From an uncultured Lachnospiraceae bacterium (GTDB lineage Bacteria > Bacillota > Clostridia > Lachnospirales > Lachnospiraceae): a stretch of 39,174 bases of DNA. This document shows positions 8,566 to 17,507 of this stretch, in pieces. A program made the position numbers and the translations under genes. How positions within the stretch are numbered: the first letter of the stretch is position 1; the number at the start of each line of letters is the position of its first letter. The stretch covers positions 1 through 39,174 of the forward strand of contig CASCGD010000015.1 of the NCBI GenBank assembly GCA_949132985.1, in the 5' to 3' direction. The notes under the pieces are model-generated. The model did no database searches, was not told the origin of the DNA, and worked only from the letters and a program-made list of their open reading frames with translations.

Positions 8566-8603
8566 GTAGTGTAGAAAACACAGCAAATCAAAGGAGTGGC
8601 ATT

Positions 8604-9470
8604 ATGTGGATTGCAGACGGTTGGAGGGATTACGAGGTGCTTGATGCCGGGGACGGCGAAAAGCTGGAGCGGTGGGGCAGCTATATCCTGCGTCGGCCGG
8701 ACCCGCAAGTTATCTGGAGCGTTTCAAAAGGTGCGCGCTGGAAAAAGATCAGCGGACATTACCACCGCAGCAAACAGGGTGGCGGCAGCTGGGAGTTTTT
8801 TGATCTGCCCGAGCAGTGGGACGTCTCCTATCCGCTTCCCGCCGGACTTCTCACCTTCCATTTAAAGCCCTTCAGCTTTAAGCACACCGGGCTTTTCCCG
8901 GAACAGGCCGTCAACTGGGAATGGTTTTCTGAACTCATCCGCGGAGCCGGCAGGCCCGTGAAGGTCTTGAACCTCTTCGCCTATACCGGAGGCGCCACCA
9001 TCGCCGCGGCTGCTGCCGGGGCAAGCGTCACCCATGTGGACGCCTCGAAGGGCATGACCTCCTGGGCAAAGGAAAACGCGGCAAGCTCCGGCCTCGGCAA
9101 TGCGCCGATCCGCTGGATCGTTGACGACTGCGTAAAGTTTGTAGAGCGGGAAATCCGCAGAGGGAAAACATACGATGCCGTAATCATGGACCCTCCCTCC
9201 TATGGCAGAGGCCCGAAGGGCGAGATGTGGAAGATCGAGGACAAGATCTACCCACTCATTCTTCTCTGTGAGAAGCTGCTTGGCGACGATCCGCTTCTCT
9301 TCCTTATTAATAGCTACACAACCGGTCTACAGCCCGCCGTACTCGCCTACATGCTCGGTCTCGCCCTAAAGAGCCGCGGCGGCAGCGTACAGGCAGACGA
9401 GATCGGCCTTCCGGTCAGCAGCAGCGGCCTCATCCTCCCATGCGGTGCGAGCGGCAGATGGGAAAAATAA
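8604..9470 (+). CDS. Class I SAM-dependent methyltransferase, RlmI-like
   Basis: This is probably an RNA methyltransferase of the RlmI/COG1092 type that uses S-adenosylmethionine. The 288-residue protein has motif I NLFAYTGGATIAAAAAGA (about residues 122-139), the acidic ribose-binding residue in VTHVDASKG, and the catalytic-site motif MDPPSYGRG (about 195-203) typical of this group. The N-terminal 100 residues are less conserved. The start is fixed by AAAGGAG and a promoter just upstream. It is a single plus-strand gene divergent from the ribosomal operon. The exact target base cannot be told from sequence. Confidence 0.85.
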   Translation: MWIADGWRDYEVLDAGDGEKLERWGSYILRRPDPQVIWSVSKGARWKKISGHYHRSKQGGGSWEFFDLPEQWDVSYPLPAGLLTFHLKPFSFKHTGLFPEQAVNWEWFSELIRGAGRPVKVLNLFAYTGGATIAAAAAGASVTHVDASKGMTSWAKENAASSGLGNAPIRWIVDDCVKFVEREIRRGKTYDAVIMDPPSYGRGPKGEMWKIEDKIYPLILLCEKLLGDDPLLFLINSYTTGLQPAVLAYMLGLALKSRGGSVQADEIGLPVSSSGLILPCGASGRWEK

Positions 9471-9515
9471 GAAAACCGAAACATCTTTCCCGCCATTTAT
9501 GAAAGGAAAACGAAC

Positions 9516-11792
9516 ATGGCACAAAAGCTTTTATTTATCACACATCAGCTGTCTAAAACCGGCGCGCCCATCGTCCTGCTGGACATGATCCGGATTTGCC
9601 GCCAGGCAGGCGCGCAAGTTGACCTGATCTCTCTGCTGGACGGTGAGCTTCGCGAAGAGCTTCGTGCGATGGATATCCCCGTGACCATCGAGGACGAGAT
9701 CTTCAAAAAACGGAACACCTTTTATGATCTGGCAAACACATACGACACGGTCATTGCAAACACACTTCTTTCCTATCAGGTGATCCATGTGCTAAACGGC
9801 GCCCCTGTGCCGGTGATCTGGTGGCTGCATGAAGGCGAACAATACTTTGAATATTTTAAAACGGTTTTACCCGATATAAAATCTCTGCACGCAAATATCC
9901 GTACATATGCCGTCAGCCATTATGTACAGGACATCGTCCGCAGGCGTTTCGGATGCGAGCTTCCCATTCTGCATTTTGGTGTCCGGGAGAAGGCAAGGCA
10001 GTCTGCTCCATCTCCCTCTTTTTGGAATACGCCTGACCCCAAACATCAAAGGGTCCGTTTTTTGACAGCCGGAACCTACTCACAGGTCAAAGCGCAGGAT
10101 ATTCTTGTAAAGGCCATCCGCATGCTCCCCGGAGCGCTTCAGGATCAGTGCTGCTTTCTCTTCTGCGGAAATGAGCAGACATTCGACCCCGATATTTTTG
10201 TTCCGGTACAAAAGCTTTGTGAGGAATCATCCTGTTCGTACCACCTTCCTGCCCAGCAGCATGATGCGCTCATGCAGCTCATGGAGGAGGCCGATTTCCT
10301 CATCGTTCCTTCCCGGGTGGATCCGGTTCCCGCTATCGCGGCGGAGGCAATGATGCAAAAAAAGCCCTGTCTGATTACAGATGTATGCGGAGCCGCCCGT
10401 TATCTGAAACATGGCGTGAATGCCTTTCTGTTTTCCTCCGATGACGCTGCCGGTCTGTGCAAAATGATCGGCCAGGCGGTTCGTCTCTATGGAAGCGAGA
10501 GCGCTTACCAGCGCATGTGCAGCCGTTCACAGGATGTCTATGCCGCGCACTTTTCTTTTGATGTGTTCGCGCTAAAGGTAAAGGAGCTTCTTTTGTGTGA
10601 CAGGCCGCGTCTGATCTTTATGACGGGGGTCTACGACATTTTGGATATTTTTACATATGAGCTGATCCCCGCTTTTCGGCAGCTCGGCTATGAGACGATG
10701 GAATTTGACTCCTCCGATATGCAAAAAAGCCTTGCGAAGCTCTCCGAATTTATCAAGAAACCGGTAACCGCCGTGATCACTTTCAATAATCTCGGCTTTA
10801 ATATGGAGCTTGTCAAGGGGAAAAATATTTGGGATGAGCTTGGCATCTACTGTATTAACATACTGATGGACCATCCGTTCTGTCATAAGCCGGCGCTGGA
10901 TGCGGCTCCCGCACACGCAATTGTGCTCTGCCCGGACAAAAACCACATGCGTTATCTTGAACGCTTTTACCCACAGCTTCCCATCACCGGATTTTTGCCC
11001 CATGCCGGAAAAGACCTTCACATTCGACCAAAGCCAATCGCAGACCGCACCACCGATGTCATCTACACAGGCGGCCTGTCCAAAAGCTTTGCAGCCCGGA
11101 TGATGCCGGATTTTTCTCAGTTTTCGTTTGATGCCAGAAAAATAGCGGACACCGCCTATGAAGATTTGATCCGGCATCCGCGAAAAACAACGGAACAGGC
11201 AATCGAGGAAGCGCTTCTTTCCTCCCATATTTATCTGAGCAATGAAAATTTATGTGATTTTATCGAGAAGATTCACTATATTGATCTGCTCGCCGTCTCC
11301 TGGTACCGTGAAATGGCCGTTCGTCTCCTGGTGGAAGCCGGTATTTCCGTCACGCTTTACGGCACCGGCTGGGATGGGTGTGAATGGCTTTCCTCACCCA
11401 ACCTCCATTTTGGCGGGCGTATTTCGGCAGACGCGGCAGTGGTGGAGATGCAGAATGCCAAAATTGTTCTCAGTACCATGACCTGGTTTAAAGACGGCAC
11501 CCACGACCGCGTATTCAATGGCATGCTTGCAGGCGCAGTTGCACTCACCGACAGCTCTGTGTACATGCGGGAAACGTTTTGCGGCGACATCGATGACCCT
11601 GCTGCCGAGTTAATCATGTTTGAGCTGGAAGAAATCTCCGCGCTTGCGCAAACCGTAAAAGCGCTCCTTGCTGATTCGGAGCGCATGCAGCAAATCGCGG
11701 ATAACGGCCGAAAAAAAGCGCTCGCAGACCACACCTGGCAGACGCGGGCGCAGGAGCTGCACGACGATCTGCTCTCGCAATTACAGGAATAA
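9516..11792 (+). CDS. Double-domain glycosyltransferase
   Basis: This 758-residue protein appears to carry two glycosyltransferase units. Residues 1 to about 365 resemble family GT4: an N-terminal Rossmann part (LLFITHQLSKTGAPIVLLDM), the RFLTAGTYSQVKAQDILVKA donor-domain entry, and a DPVPAIAAEAM segment corresponding to the EX7E region. Residues about 366-758 resemble the CgeB/glycos_transf_1_2 group, with THDRVFNGMLAGAVALTDSS near residue 670. No membrane segment or signal peptide is seen, so it is likely cytoplasmic. It probably adds two sugars in succession to a surface glycan. Its last codons are copied in a 35-base tandem repeat downstream. Confidence 0.82.
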   Translation: MAQKLLFITHQLSKTGAPIVLLDMIRICRQAGAQVDLISLLDGELREELRAMDIPVTIEDEIFKKRNTFYDLANTYDTVIANTLLSYQVIHVLNGAPVPVIWWLHEGEQYFEYFKTVLPDIKSLHANIRTYAVSHYVQDIVRRRFGCELPILHFGVREKARQSAPSPSFWNTPDPKHQRVRFLTAGTYSQVKAQDILVKAIRMLPGALQDQCCFLFCGNEQTFDPDIFVPVQKLCEESSCSYHLPAQQHDALMQLMEEADFLIVPSRVDPVPAIAAEAMMQKKPCLITDVCGAARYLKHGVNAFLFSSDDAAGLCKMIGQAVRLYGSESAYQRMCSRSQDVYAAHFSFDVFALKVKELLLCDRPRLIFMTGVYDILDIFTYELIPAFRQLGYETMEFDSSDMQKSLAKLSEFIKKPVTAVITFNNLGFNMELVKGKNIWDELGIYCINILMDHPFCHKPALDAAPAHAIVLCPDKNHMRYLERFYPQLPITGFLPHAGKDLHIRPKPIADRTTDVIYTGGLSKSFAARMMPDFSQFSFDARKIADTAYEDLIRHPRKTTEQAIEEALLSSHIYLSNENLCDFIEKIHYIDLLAVSWYREMAVRLLVEAGISVTLYGTGWDGCEWLSSPNLHFGGRISADAAVVEMQNAKIVLSTMTWFKDGTHDRVFNGMLAGAVALTDSSVYMRETFCGDIDDPAAELIMFELEEISALAQTVKALLADSERMQQIADNGRKKALADHTWQTRAQELHDDLLSQLQE

Positions 11793-11891
11793 CGCACAGC
11801 GATCTGCCCACGCAATTGCAGGAATAACGCACAGCGATCTGCCCGCGCAATTGCAGGAATAACGCACAGCGATCTGCCCGCGCAATTGCAG
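11766..11891 (+). repeat. 35-base tandem repeat derived from the end of the glycosyltransferase gene
   Basis: GATCTG recurs at 11766, 11801, 11836 and 11871, exactly 35 bases apart, giving three full units and a partial fourth. The first unit is the 3' end of the glycosyltransferase CDS, including its stop codon; units two and three still read DLPxQLQE-stop. The copies differ at only a few bases. The remaining bases to 12004 hold no gene; AAAGGA before 12005 is the ribosome binding site of the LicD gene. Confidence 0.9.
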
Positions 11892-12004
11892 ATATCATAC
11901 ACAACGACCTTGCTCACCTGCCAACGCGAAGTATTCGCAAGACCGGCACAATCATATAATACAAAACCTCACGGAATACACGAACTTAAGAAAGGAACAA
12001 CGCT

Positions 12005-12997
12005 ATGCATTTCCCAAAAGAATTTTTTGAAGAAGAGGTGCGCTGTGATTTTACGGTCAGCCCGATGATGAAGCGCGCGTGGGCTGCCGAACTGGAGATA
12101 CTGGAGATCATTCTGGAAATCTGCGACCGTCATCAGCTTGGGTGCTTTGCGGCGGGCGGAACGCTGCTCGGCGCCATCCGACACCAGGGCTTTATCCCAT
12201 GGGATGATGACATCGACATGACGCTTTTGCGGGACGACTACGATGCACTCATCCGCTATCTTCCGGACGAGCTTCCCGACGGCATCGTTGTCGCCGGAAT
12301 GCACACGGAAAACCCGCGTCTGCAAAGGGCAGCGCGCATTCCGAACCTGCGCGTGATCGCAGATGAAGAATACTGGAATCTTGCGACCTATATGTCCCGC
12401 TTCCACGGCTTTCCGTTTTTTCGGATTGGAATCGATATTTTCCCGCTGGACTATGTCTCCAGGGATCAGACGTTTGTAGCTTTGCAGCTTCGCATCTGCC
12501 ATATGCTCATGTTTACGATCCACAACCGGGAGCTGTACATCAAAGAAGGACTGCTGGAAGACCAGCTTTTGGAAATTGAGCGCGCATGCGGGATAGCGCT
12601 TGACCGAAGTCAGGACATTGAGCACCAGCTATGGCTGCTCTACGACGGCATTTCCAGACAGACAACATTTGAGGAAAGCTGCAAAGAGCTGATCAACCTC
12701 CAGTTCCACACGGAAGCCACCGGCCCCGTCCACGGCCGCCCCGCAGATTTGTACGACGAGGTTACCTATCTCCCGTTTGAGGGAATGCAGATGCCGGTAC
12801 CGAAGGACTACATCCGGACAGTAACCGCTATCTTCGGCCCGGATTACATGACGCCGGTCAAATTTGCCGCTGGCCATGAATATCCTTTTTACAAAACGCA
12901 AGAGGCAGCGCTTCAGGAAATGTTTGATGCCGACGGCATGACCGTCAGCATCGAAGAATTTTGCCGCAACTGGCAAAAGGCTATAGGGGAAGTGTAA
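12005..12997 (+). CDS. LicD family phosphotransferase
   Basis: LicD proteins belong to a nucleotidyltransferase-fold family best known for transferring phosphocholine from CDP-choline to surface glycans. This 330-residue protein has the hallmark block GGTLLGAIRHQGFIPWDDDI (about residues 51-70) with its metal-binding aspartates, then RIGIDIFPLDYV (about 140-151). AAAGGA precedes the ATG. It is a paralogue of the next gene, which runs the opposite way; their 3' ends overlap by 17 bases. With a PEP mutase in the same region, the transferred group could be a phosphonate rather than phosphocholine (inference). Confidence 0.85.
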   Translation: MHFPKEFFEEEVRCDFTVSPMMKRAWAAELEILEIILEICDRHQLGCFAAGGTLLGAIRHQGFIPWDDDIDMTLLRDDYDALIRYLPDELPDGIVVAGMHTENPRLQRAARIPNLRVIADEEYWNLATYMSRFHGFPFFRIGIDIFPLDYVSRDQTFVALQLRICHMLMFTIHNRELYIKEGLLEDQLLEIERACGIALDRSQDIEHQLWLLYDGISRQTTFEESCKELINLQFHTEATGPVHGRPADLYDEVTYLPFEGMQMPVPKDYIRTVTAIFGPDYMTPVKFAAGHEYPFYKTQEAALQEMFDADGMTVSIEEFCRNWQKAIGEV

Positions 12998-13901
12998 TGT
13001 GGTTATCATCCAGAAACTGCTGCTGGCGCCTGTAAAACGGGTATGTATGACCGCTGTCATACCGGGCAGGCGTCATATAGCTGTCCCCATAAAACACGCG
13101 CAGCGCCTGATCATATTCTGTGGGAACAGAAATAGTCATCTGCTCAAACGGAACCTCTGCGCTCTGATCAAACCATTTTTTTGGAAACTTGAAATTTCTG
13201 TCACCGCGGTTTAAGCGGCTCGTGATGAGCGTCAGCTCATCACTCTCCTGTTCGCGGTACAACCCGGCGATCTGATCTGCCAGCAGCAAAAGCTGTCGGT
13301 GAAGCGTTCCGTCATCGCTCAGGGAAACGCCGCAGAACTTTTCGATCTGAGGAAGATACTCATACAGCTCGCCGCTGGCCTCGTATTCCTCAAAGCTCTG
13401 GGCCACACCGAATACCATCGCGTACAGATTCATCTGCGCGTCGTCCTCTTCCCCGTTCACAGCCACATAATCCATCGGAAAAATATCAATGCCGCACACA
13501 TACGGACATCCCCAGAATCGGCGGATTTTCTCCGCATCCTGCAAAATATAGCGCGTATTCACGACCGACGCCCAGGGCTGCCGATGTGTCTCGCACGTAT
13601 AATAGCTGTTTACAAAGTAGCCCTCCGGCAGCTCCTTCGCTAAAAGTGTAAGCAGCCTGGTATAATCCTCACGCCGCAGCGCAATATCAATATCATCATC
13701 CCAGGGAATATATCCCTTGTGCCGAATCGCGCCCAGCAGCGAGCCATAGACAGCATAATACCTGATTCCGTATTTTCTGCACAAGGCGCACACCTGGGAC
13801 AGCACTTCCATCTCAACTGCCCAGGCTCTTTTCATCATAGAACTGATGAGAAACCCGTCACGCGTCTCCTCCTCAAAAAACCGCTCGTCAAATTGCAGCA
13901 T
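12981..13901 (-). CDS. LicD family phosphotransferase
   Basis: This second LicD protein (306 residues from the ATG at 13901) has YGSLLGAIRHKGYIPWDDDI at about residues 52-71 and CGIDIFPMDYV near 140. The start is set by GGAGGAGAG; an upstream ATG at 13928 lies beyond this site and is less likely. It aligns with the 12005-12997 protein along its whole length (FFEEE, MMKRAW, YMTP.....GH.YPFY), so the pair arose by inverted duplication. The first glycine of the usual GGTLLG is replaced by tyrosine. Its substrate is unknown. Confidence 0.84.
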   Translation of the reverse strand: MLQFDERFFEEETRDGFLISSMMKRAWAVEMEVLSQVCALCRKYGIRYYAVYGSLLGAIRHKGYIPWDDDIDIALRREDYTRLLTLLAKELPEGYFVNSYYTCETHRQPWASVVNTRYILQDAEKIRRFWGCPYVCGIDIFPMDYVAVNGEEDDAQMNLYAMVFGVAQSFEEYEASGELYEYLPQIEKFCGVSLSDDGTLHRQLLLLADQIAGLYREQESDELTLITSRLNRGDRNFKFPKKWFDQSAEVPFEQMTISVPTEYDQALRVFYGDSYMTPARYDSGHTYPFYRRQQQFLDDNHITLPL

Positions 13902-14013
13902 CTCTCTCCTCCATCTATACGATCGCATATGTCCTATCCGGCTTTATAACCAGCCACGATTTCCGCAATCATAAAAGTACAACGTAAAAATCACACATTT
14001 GTCCCATTCGGCT

Positions 14014-15039
14014 TTAAAGCTGATGGCTCCCCAACATATTTCCCGCACTGCCAAGTCCATCCCGCTTCGTCTGGCGGAACCATTTTTGGTCCGCCGGACT
14101 CCGGCTGCACAAAAACCGCTCCATAACTGCTGCAAACGCTATACTCAAGCGCTTCCTTCTGCTGTCATCTCTCCTGTCCGTCTGTATTTCCTTCACAAAC
14201 GCCTGCAGCTCATAGTGCAGTCCGTCTCCTTCAAATTCAAACGTATGCCGCTCCCGCTCATTCGGGTCCTCATAGCGAATCTCAAACTCCCTTGTCAGCC
14301 ACCATGGAGCTTTCGCATAGAGATATCCCTTTGTCCCGGAAATAATCAGTTCCCCCTCCGATTTCACACCAAGGCCAACTTTTCCCAGACCAAATCCTTC
14401 CTCATAGCCAAGATGCACCTTTGTGAACAAGTCCAGCCCTTTTGCATCCTTTACGGAATAAAACATCACATCACCAGGATCCTCACCAAACAGTTCGATG
14501 ACTGGAAGCAGGACATACGTTCCAAGCTCGATCAGGGCACCGCCGTAAACAGTATCTGTCAGCTCCCTGCCCGCAGGGTCCGTCAGCTTTGTAAAGCACG
14601 CTTCCACATCCCGCACCGCTCCAATCTTACCGCTTTTCGCGGTTTCTATTAAATGCATATATCCCGGACAGTACGCCGTCTTAACCGCCTCCATCAAAAC
14701 CAGCCCTCGCTCCGATGCCAGAGAAAAAAGCTCTGATGCCTCTTTGCCAAAAAAGGCCATCGGTTTCTCACAGAACACATGCTTGCCTCCCAGCAGCGCA
14801 CGCCTCGCATAATCCACATGCGTAGCATGCGGCGAAGCGATATACACCGCATCCACGCGTGAAAGCAAAATCTCCCACTCATCCGTCGCCATCCCAATCC
14901 CGTTTTTTGCAACAAAGGCTTCTGCGCTGCTTTTACGCGGATTATAAATGCATACGATCTGCACCTCGGGAACCATCTCTGCGCCCTTTACAAATCTGGC
15001 TGCAATCCGTCCGTTTCCTATCACCCCTAGCCGTATCAT
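14014..15039 (-). CDS. Gfo/Idh/MocA family oxidoreductase
   Basis: This family contains NAD(P)-dependent dehydrogenases acting on sugars, inositols and related alcohols. The 341-residue protein has the Rossmann motif GVIGNGRIAARF (residues 5-16), the IASPHATHVDYA segment, and an intact catalytic EKP motif at about 91-93, followed by the alpha/beta C-terminal domain. Its ATG overlaps the stop of the upstream fusion gene by four bases (ATGA), so they are translationally coupled. The two are close paralogues. It may make or modify a sugar or polyol for the neighbouring glycan genes; the substrate is not known. Confidence 0.85.
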   Translation of the reverse strand: MIRLGVIGNGRIAARFVKGAEMVPEVQIVCIYNPRKSSAEAFVAKNGIGMATDEWEILLSRVDAVYIASPHATHVDYARRALLGGKHVFCEKPMAFFGKEASELFSLASERGLVLMEAVKTAYCPGYMHLIETAKSGKIGAVRDVEACFTKLTDPAGRELTDTVYGGALIELGTYVLLPVIELFGEDPGDVMFYSVKDAKGLDLFTKVHLGYEEGFGLGKVGLGVKSEGELIISGTKGYLYAKAPWWLTREFEIRYEDPNERERHTFEFEGDGLHYELQAFVKEIQTDRRDDSRRKRLSIAFAAVMERFLCSRSPADQKWFRQTKRDGLGSAGNMLGSHQL

Positions 15040-16385
15040 CGCTTCCCCTGCTCCATTCTCGTTTTCATGAACAGCTCCGTCACCTCTGAAATTGCCAGTA
15101 TTTCCTCTTTCGTAAGCTTGTATGCAGCCCGCTCCTGTCCGTTGATCTTTGACGCAAATTCACTGATCTCATAGCGCAGCCCATCTCCCTGGAACCGCGG
15201 CTCAAACACATCGATAACCGCCGGATCCTCATAGCGGACTTCATATTTTTTCGTCAGCCACCAGGGAGACTCCGCCAGAATATATCCTTCCGTTCCTGCA
15301 ACCACCAGCTGCCCCTCCGATTTCACGCCGACGCCGCATTTTGCGGTGGCCATACCCTGCTCGTAGATCAACTGAATTTTTGTATATAAATCCAGTCCCT
15401 TCTCATCAAGAATACTGTCAATTTTAATGTCCTCGTAATGCGTGCCGAGCAGCTTGAAAATCGGAAGCAGCGTATACGCAGCATACTCCAGAAAGGCCCC
15501 TCCGTATGCCGCATCCGTGCGCTCCCTTGCCGTCGGGTCGGCAAGCCTTGTAAAGCATGCCTCCACATCCCGCACCGCTCCAATCTTACCGCTCTGCACC
15601 GTATTTAAAAGCTGCTGAAAGCCCGGGCAGTATGCCGTTTTGATCCCCTCCAGAAGAACCAGATTTTTCTCTTCTGCAAGGGCGTATAGCTCTTCCACCC
15701 GCTGTTTTGACAGGGCAACCGGGTTTTCGCTCAGGACATGTCTGCCCGAGAGAAGCGCGCGCTTTGCGTAATCATAATGCGTCTCGTTGGGTGACGCGAT
15801 ATAGACCGCGCTGACATTTTCCAAAAATTTTTCATACCCGTCATGATATACCGGGATGTCATATTTACGGCGAAATCTTTCTCCGCTCTCAATTTCCGGA
15901 TTGTAAGCACAGACAATATGTATCCCGGAAACATACTTGTCCTCCGTCAGAAATCGCGGCGCCATGCGCCCGGTCCCGACGATCCCGACATTGATAATCT
16001 GAAATCTGCTCTTTCGCAGCAGCGTGGAAGAAATATCAGGCGTGCGCTCCAGATATATGACCTGACAGAAATTGTTCAGGTAGTCAAACGTTCCCACCCA
16101 GTCAGAACCAACCGTAAAAATATCAACGTGATGCTTTTGGATGTCTTCGATCTTCTGACCCTCGTGGTCCTCAATAATAATTTCATCGGCAAGTCCGGTT
16201 TTACGCACATTCTCGATGCGCTCCAGCGTCGAATCAATCACATTCACTTTGCCGCGCGCCTCATCGAAATGCTCAGTCGTCACCCCGACAATCAGATAAT
16301 CTCCGAGCTTTTTTGCCCGCTCCAGAAGATTTAAATGACCCTGGTGAAACAAATCAAACGTACCGTATGTAATGACCTTTTTCAT
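15036..16385 (-). CDS. TagD-like cytidylyltransferase fused to Gfo/Idh/MocA oxidoreductase
   Basis: This is a two-domain protein of 449 residues. Residues 1 to about 127 are a glycerol-3-phosphate cytidylyltransferase-like domain: TYGTFDLFHQGHLNLL (HxGH at 14-17) and RTPDISSTLLRK, which matches the RTxGISTT signature. Residues about 130-449 are a Gfo/Idh/MocA oxidoreductase (GIVGTGRMAPRF). In the second half the usual EKP is ENP (about 220-222), so the catalytic lysine is missing and this half may not be a working dehydrogenase. The start at 16385 follows GGGAG; six extra codons upstream lack such a site. Together with the next gene it may make a CDP-activated polyol. Confidence 0.82.
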   Translation of the reverse strand: MKKVITYGTFDLFHQGHLNLLERAKKLGDYLIVGVTTEHFDEARGKVNVIDSTLERIENVRKTGLADEIIIEDHEGQKIEDIQKHHVDIFTVGSDWVGTFDYLNNFCQVIYLERTPDISSTLLRKSRFQIINVGIVGTGRMAPRFLTEDKYVSGIHIVCAYNPEIESGERFRRKYDIPVYHDGYEKFLENVSAVYIASPNETHYDYAKRALLSGRHVLSENPVALSKQRVEELYALAEEKNLVLLEGIKTAYCPGFQQLLNTVQSGKIGAVRDVEACFTRLADPTARERTDAAYGGAFLEYAAYTLLPIFKLLGTHYEDIKIDSILDEKGLDLYTKIQLIYEQGMATAKCGVGVKSEGQLVVAGTEGYILAESPWWLTKKYEVRYEDPAVIDVFEPRFQGDGLRYEISEFASKINGQERAAYKLTKEEILAISEVTELFMKTRMEQGKR

Positions 16386-16565
16386 GTGTAAACTCCCATC
16401 CATGATTTATTTGCAGCCATTCCTGCTGCCCAAATTCCCTCCGCCTGCTAAAACGCGCAGTCCTAAGCCTTTTTATGATGCCCTCCACTGATAAAATCAA
16501 TAAAGAATATTGCGCCAGCCGCAGCCGCAAAACGGCATATTTCCCTTTACAGCTGTATGTATCAG

Positions 16566-17087
16566 TCATTCCCCGCAGGGATGTGCTTCCACATATTTTT
16601 CCATCATCGCCGCAGCGATCCCGATCACCTGCCCGCAGGGACGTTTCTTATAATACTCTGCCGTCCGGGGTTCCGGCGTGGGCGCATCCGCCCCCTTCGT
16701 CCCAAGCCCAAGCAGCTCCCGACACACGATGGAGCCGTTGACGGCCCGATATTCGCCCGCAAGCTCCTGAATCCGGGCGTAATGCTCTGCTTTCTCCTGC
16801 TGTCCGGCCGCCCCCGGCGTGTCATATCCGTATAAAAAGCCTGCCACGAGAAACATGCCGCTCACTGCGCCGCACACCTCCCTTAGCCTTCCCATGCCGC
16901 CGCCAAAGGAAGAACTCATCCGCAGCAGCGTCTTTTCGTCCATTCCGATCAAATCCGCAAACGCCAGCACGACTGCCTGCGTACAGTTGTAGCCGTCCAA
17001 AAAAAATCCCATGGCACGCTGCCCTCTGGGACTTTTCTCTAATTCCTTCAGCCAAAACCCGGCCTTGTATTCGTCAATTTCCAGCAT
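16566..17087 (-). CDS. C_GCAxxG_C_C family protein
   Basis: This cysteine-rich family, common in Clostridia, is thought to bind a metal or take part in redox chemistry, but no function is established. The start at 17087 gives 173 residues (MLEIDEYKAGFWLKE...) with a G-rich site (CGGGGGAAACG) upstream. The family cysteines are visible: NCTQAV at about 35, CGAVSG at 72, C122 in CRELLG, and C151. An upstream extension of the frame to 17246 runs into an inverted repeat and is not used. No link to the glycan genes is evident. Confidence 0.75.
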   Translation of the reverse strand: MLEIDEYKAGFWLKELEKSPRGQRAMGFFLDGYNCTQAVVLAFADLIGMDEKTLLRMSSSFGGGMGRLREVCGAVSGMFLVAGFLYGYDTPGAAGQQEKAEHYARIQELAGEYRAVNGSIVCRELLGLGTKGADAPTPEPRTAEYYKKRPCGQVIGIAAAMMEKYVEAHPCGE

Positions 17088-17507
17088 ATCGTTTCCCCCG
17101 CAACGGCAATGCCTCATATACGCCTCGGTTATCGTGCAGATGGCATGCCGTCTATAATAAAATGTCTCTTTTATCATACCATGCGAGAGAAAAGACCGCA
17201 AGAACTCTTTTTCGACAGAGGTCAGAGGTGGACTCGTATAACCCACACTAAATGACCCTATGTTTGACGCAGCCCCGCTACGCCGCCTTCTTCCTCCTTG
17301 CAGATGAAAAATGATTCTGCGTAAAATTCATCGACATTTAACCGCCGGAGTAATCGTATGGGTTATACGAGCGTAAACTGAACAGTTTGGACATGAAAAT
17401 TCGCTTCGCGAAGTCCAAACCGCTGTCTGTCCTCATAACTGTATTGGCTCCATTTTAATCAGCGGGGGGATTGGCGTGAGTGCAAAGCGTAAGGTGGAAC
17501 TTCACCG
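17088..17507. repeat. Intergenic stretch with inverted repeats
   Basis: No gene is supported here. Perfect 13-base inverted repeats (CTCGTATAACCCA at 17233-17245, complement at 17359-17371) bound about 139 bases, resembling a small MITE-like element. Next comes a hairpin at 17382-17426: CAGTTTGGAC pairs with GTCCAAAC around the palindrome TTCGCGAA. The word CATGAAAATTCGCTTCGCGAA (17392-17412) recurs at 21438-21458 with one mismatch, so it belongs to a dispersed family. Confidence 0.55.

Noticed and set aside
11766-11891. CRISPR array
   Set aside because: The units are head to tail with no variable spacers, and no cas gene is present.
11357-11917. A 186-codon minus-strand frame with repeated peptide segments
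   Set aside because: It is antisense to the glycosyltransferase gene and its repetition comes only from the 35-base DNA repeat.
16386-16565. A tRNA or small gene in the spacer before the cytidylyltransferase fusion
   Set aside because: No cloverleaf or coding pattern could be found.
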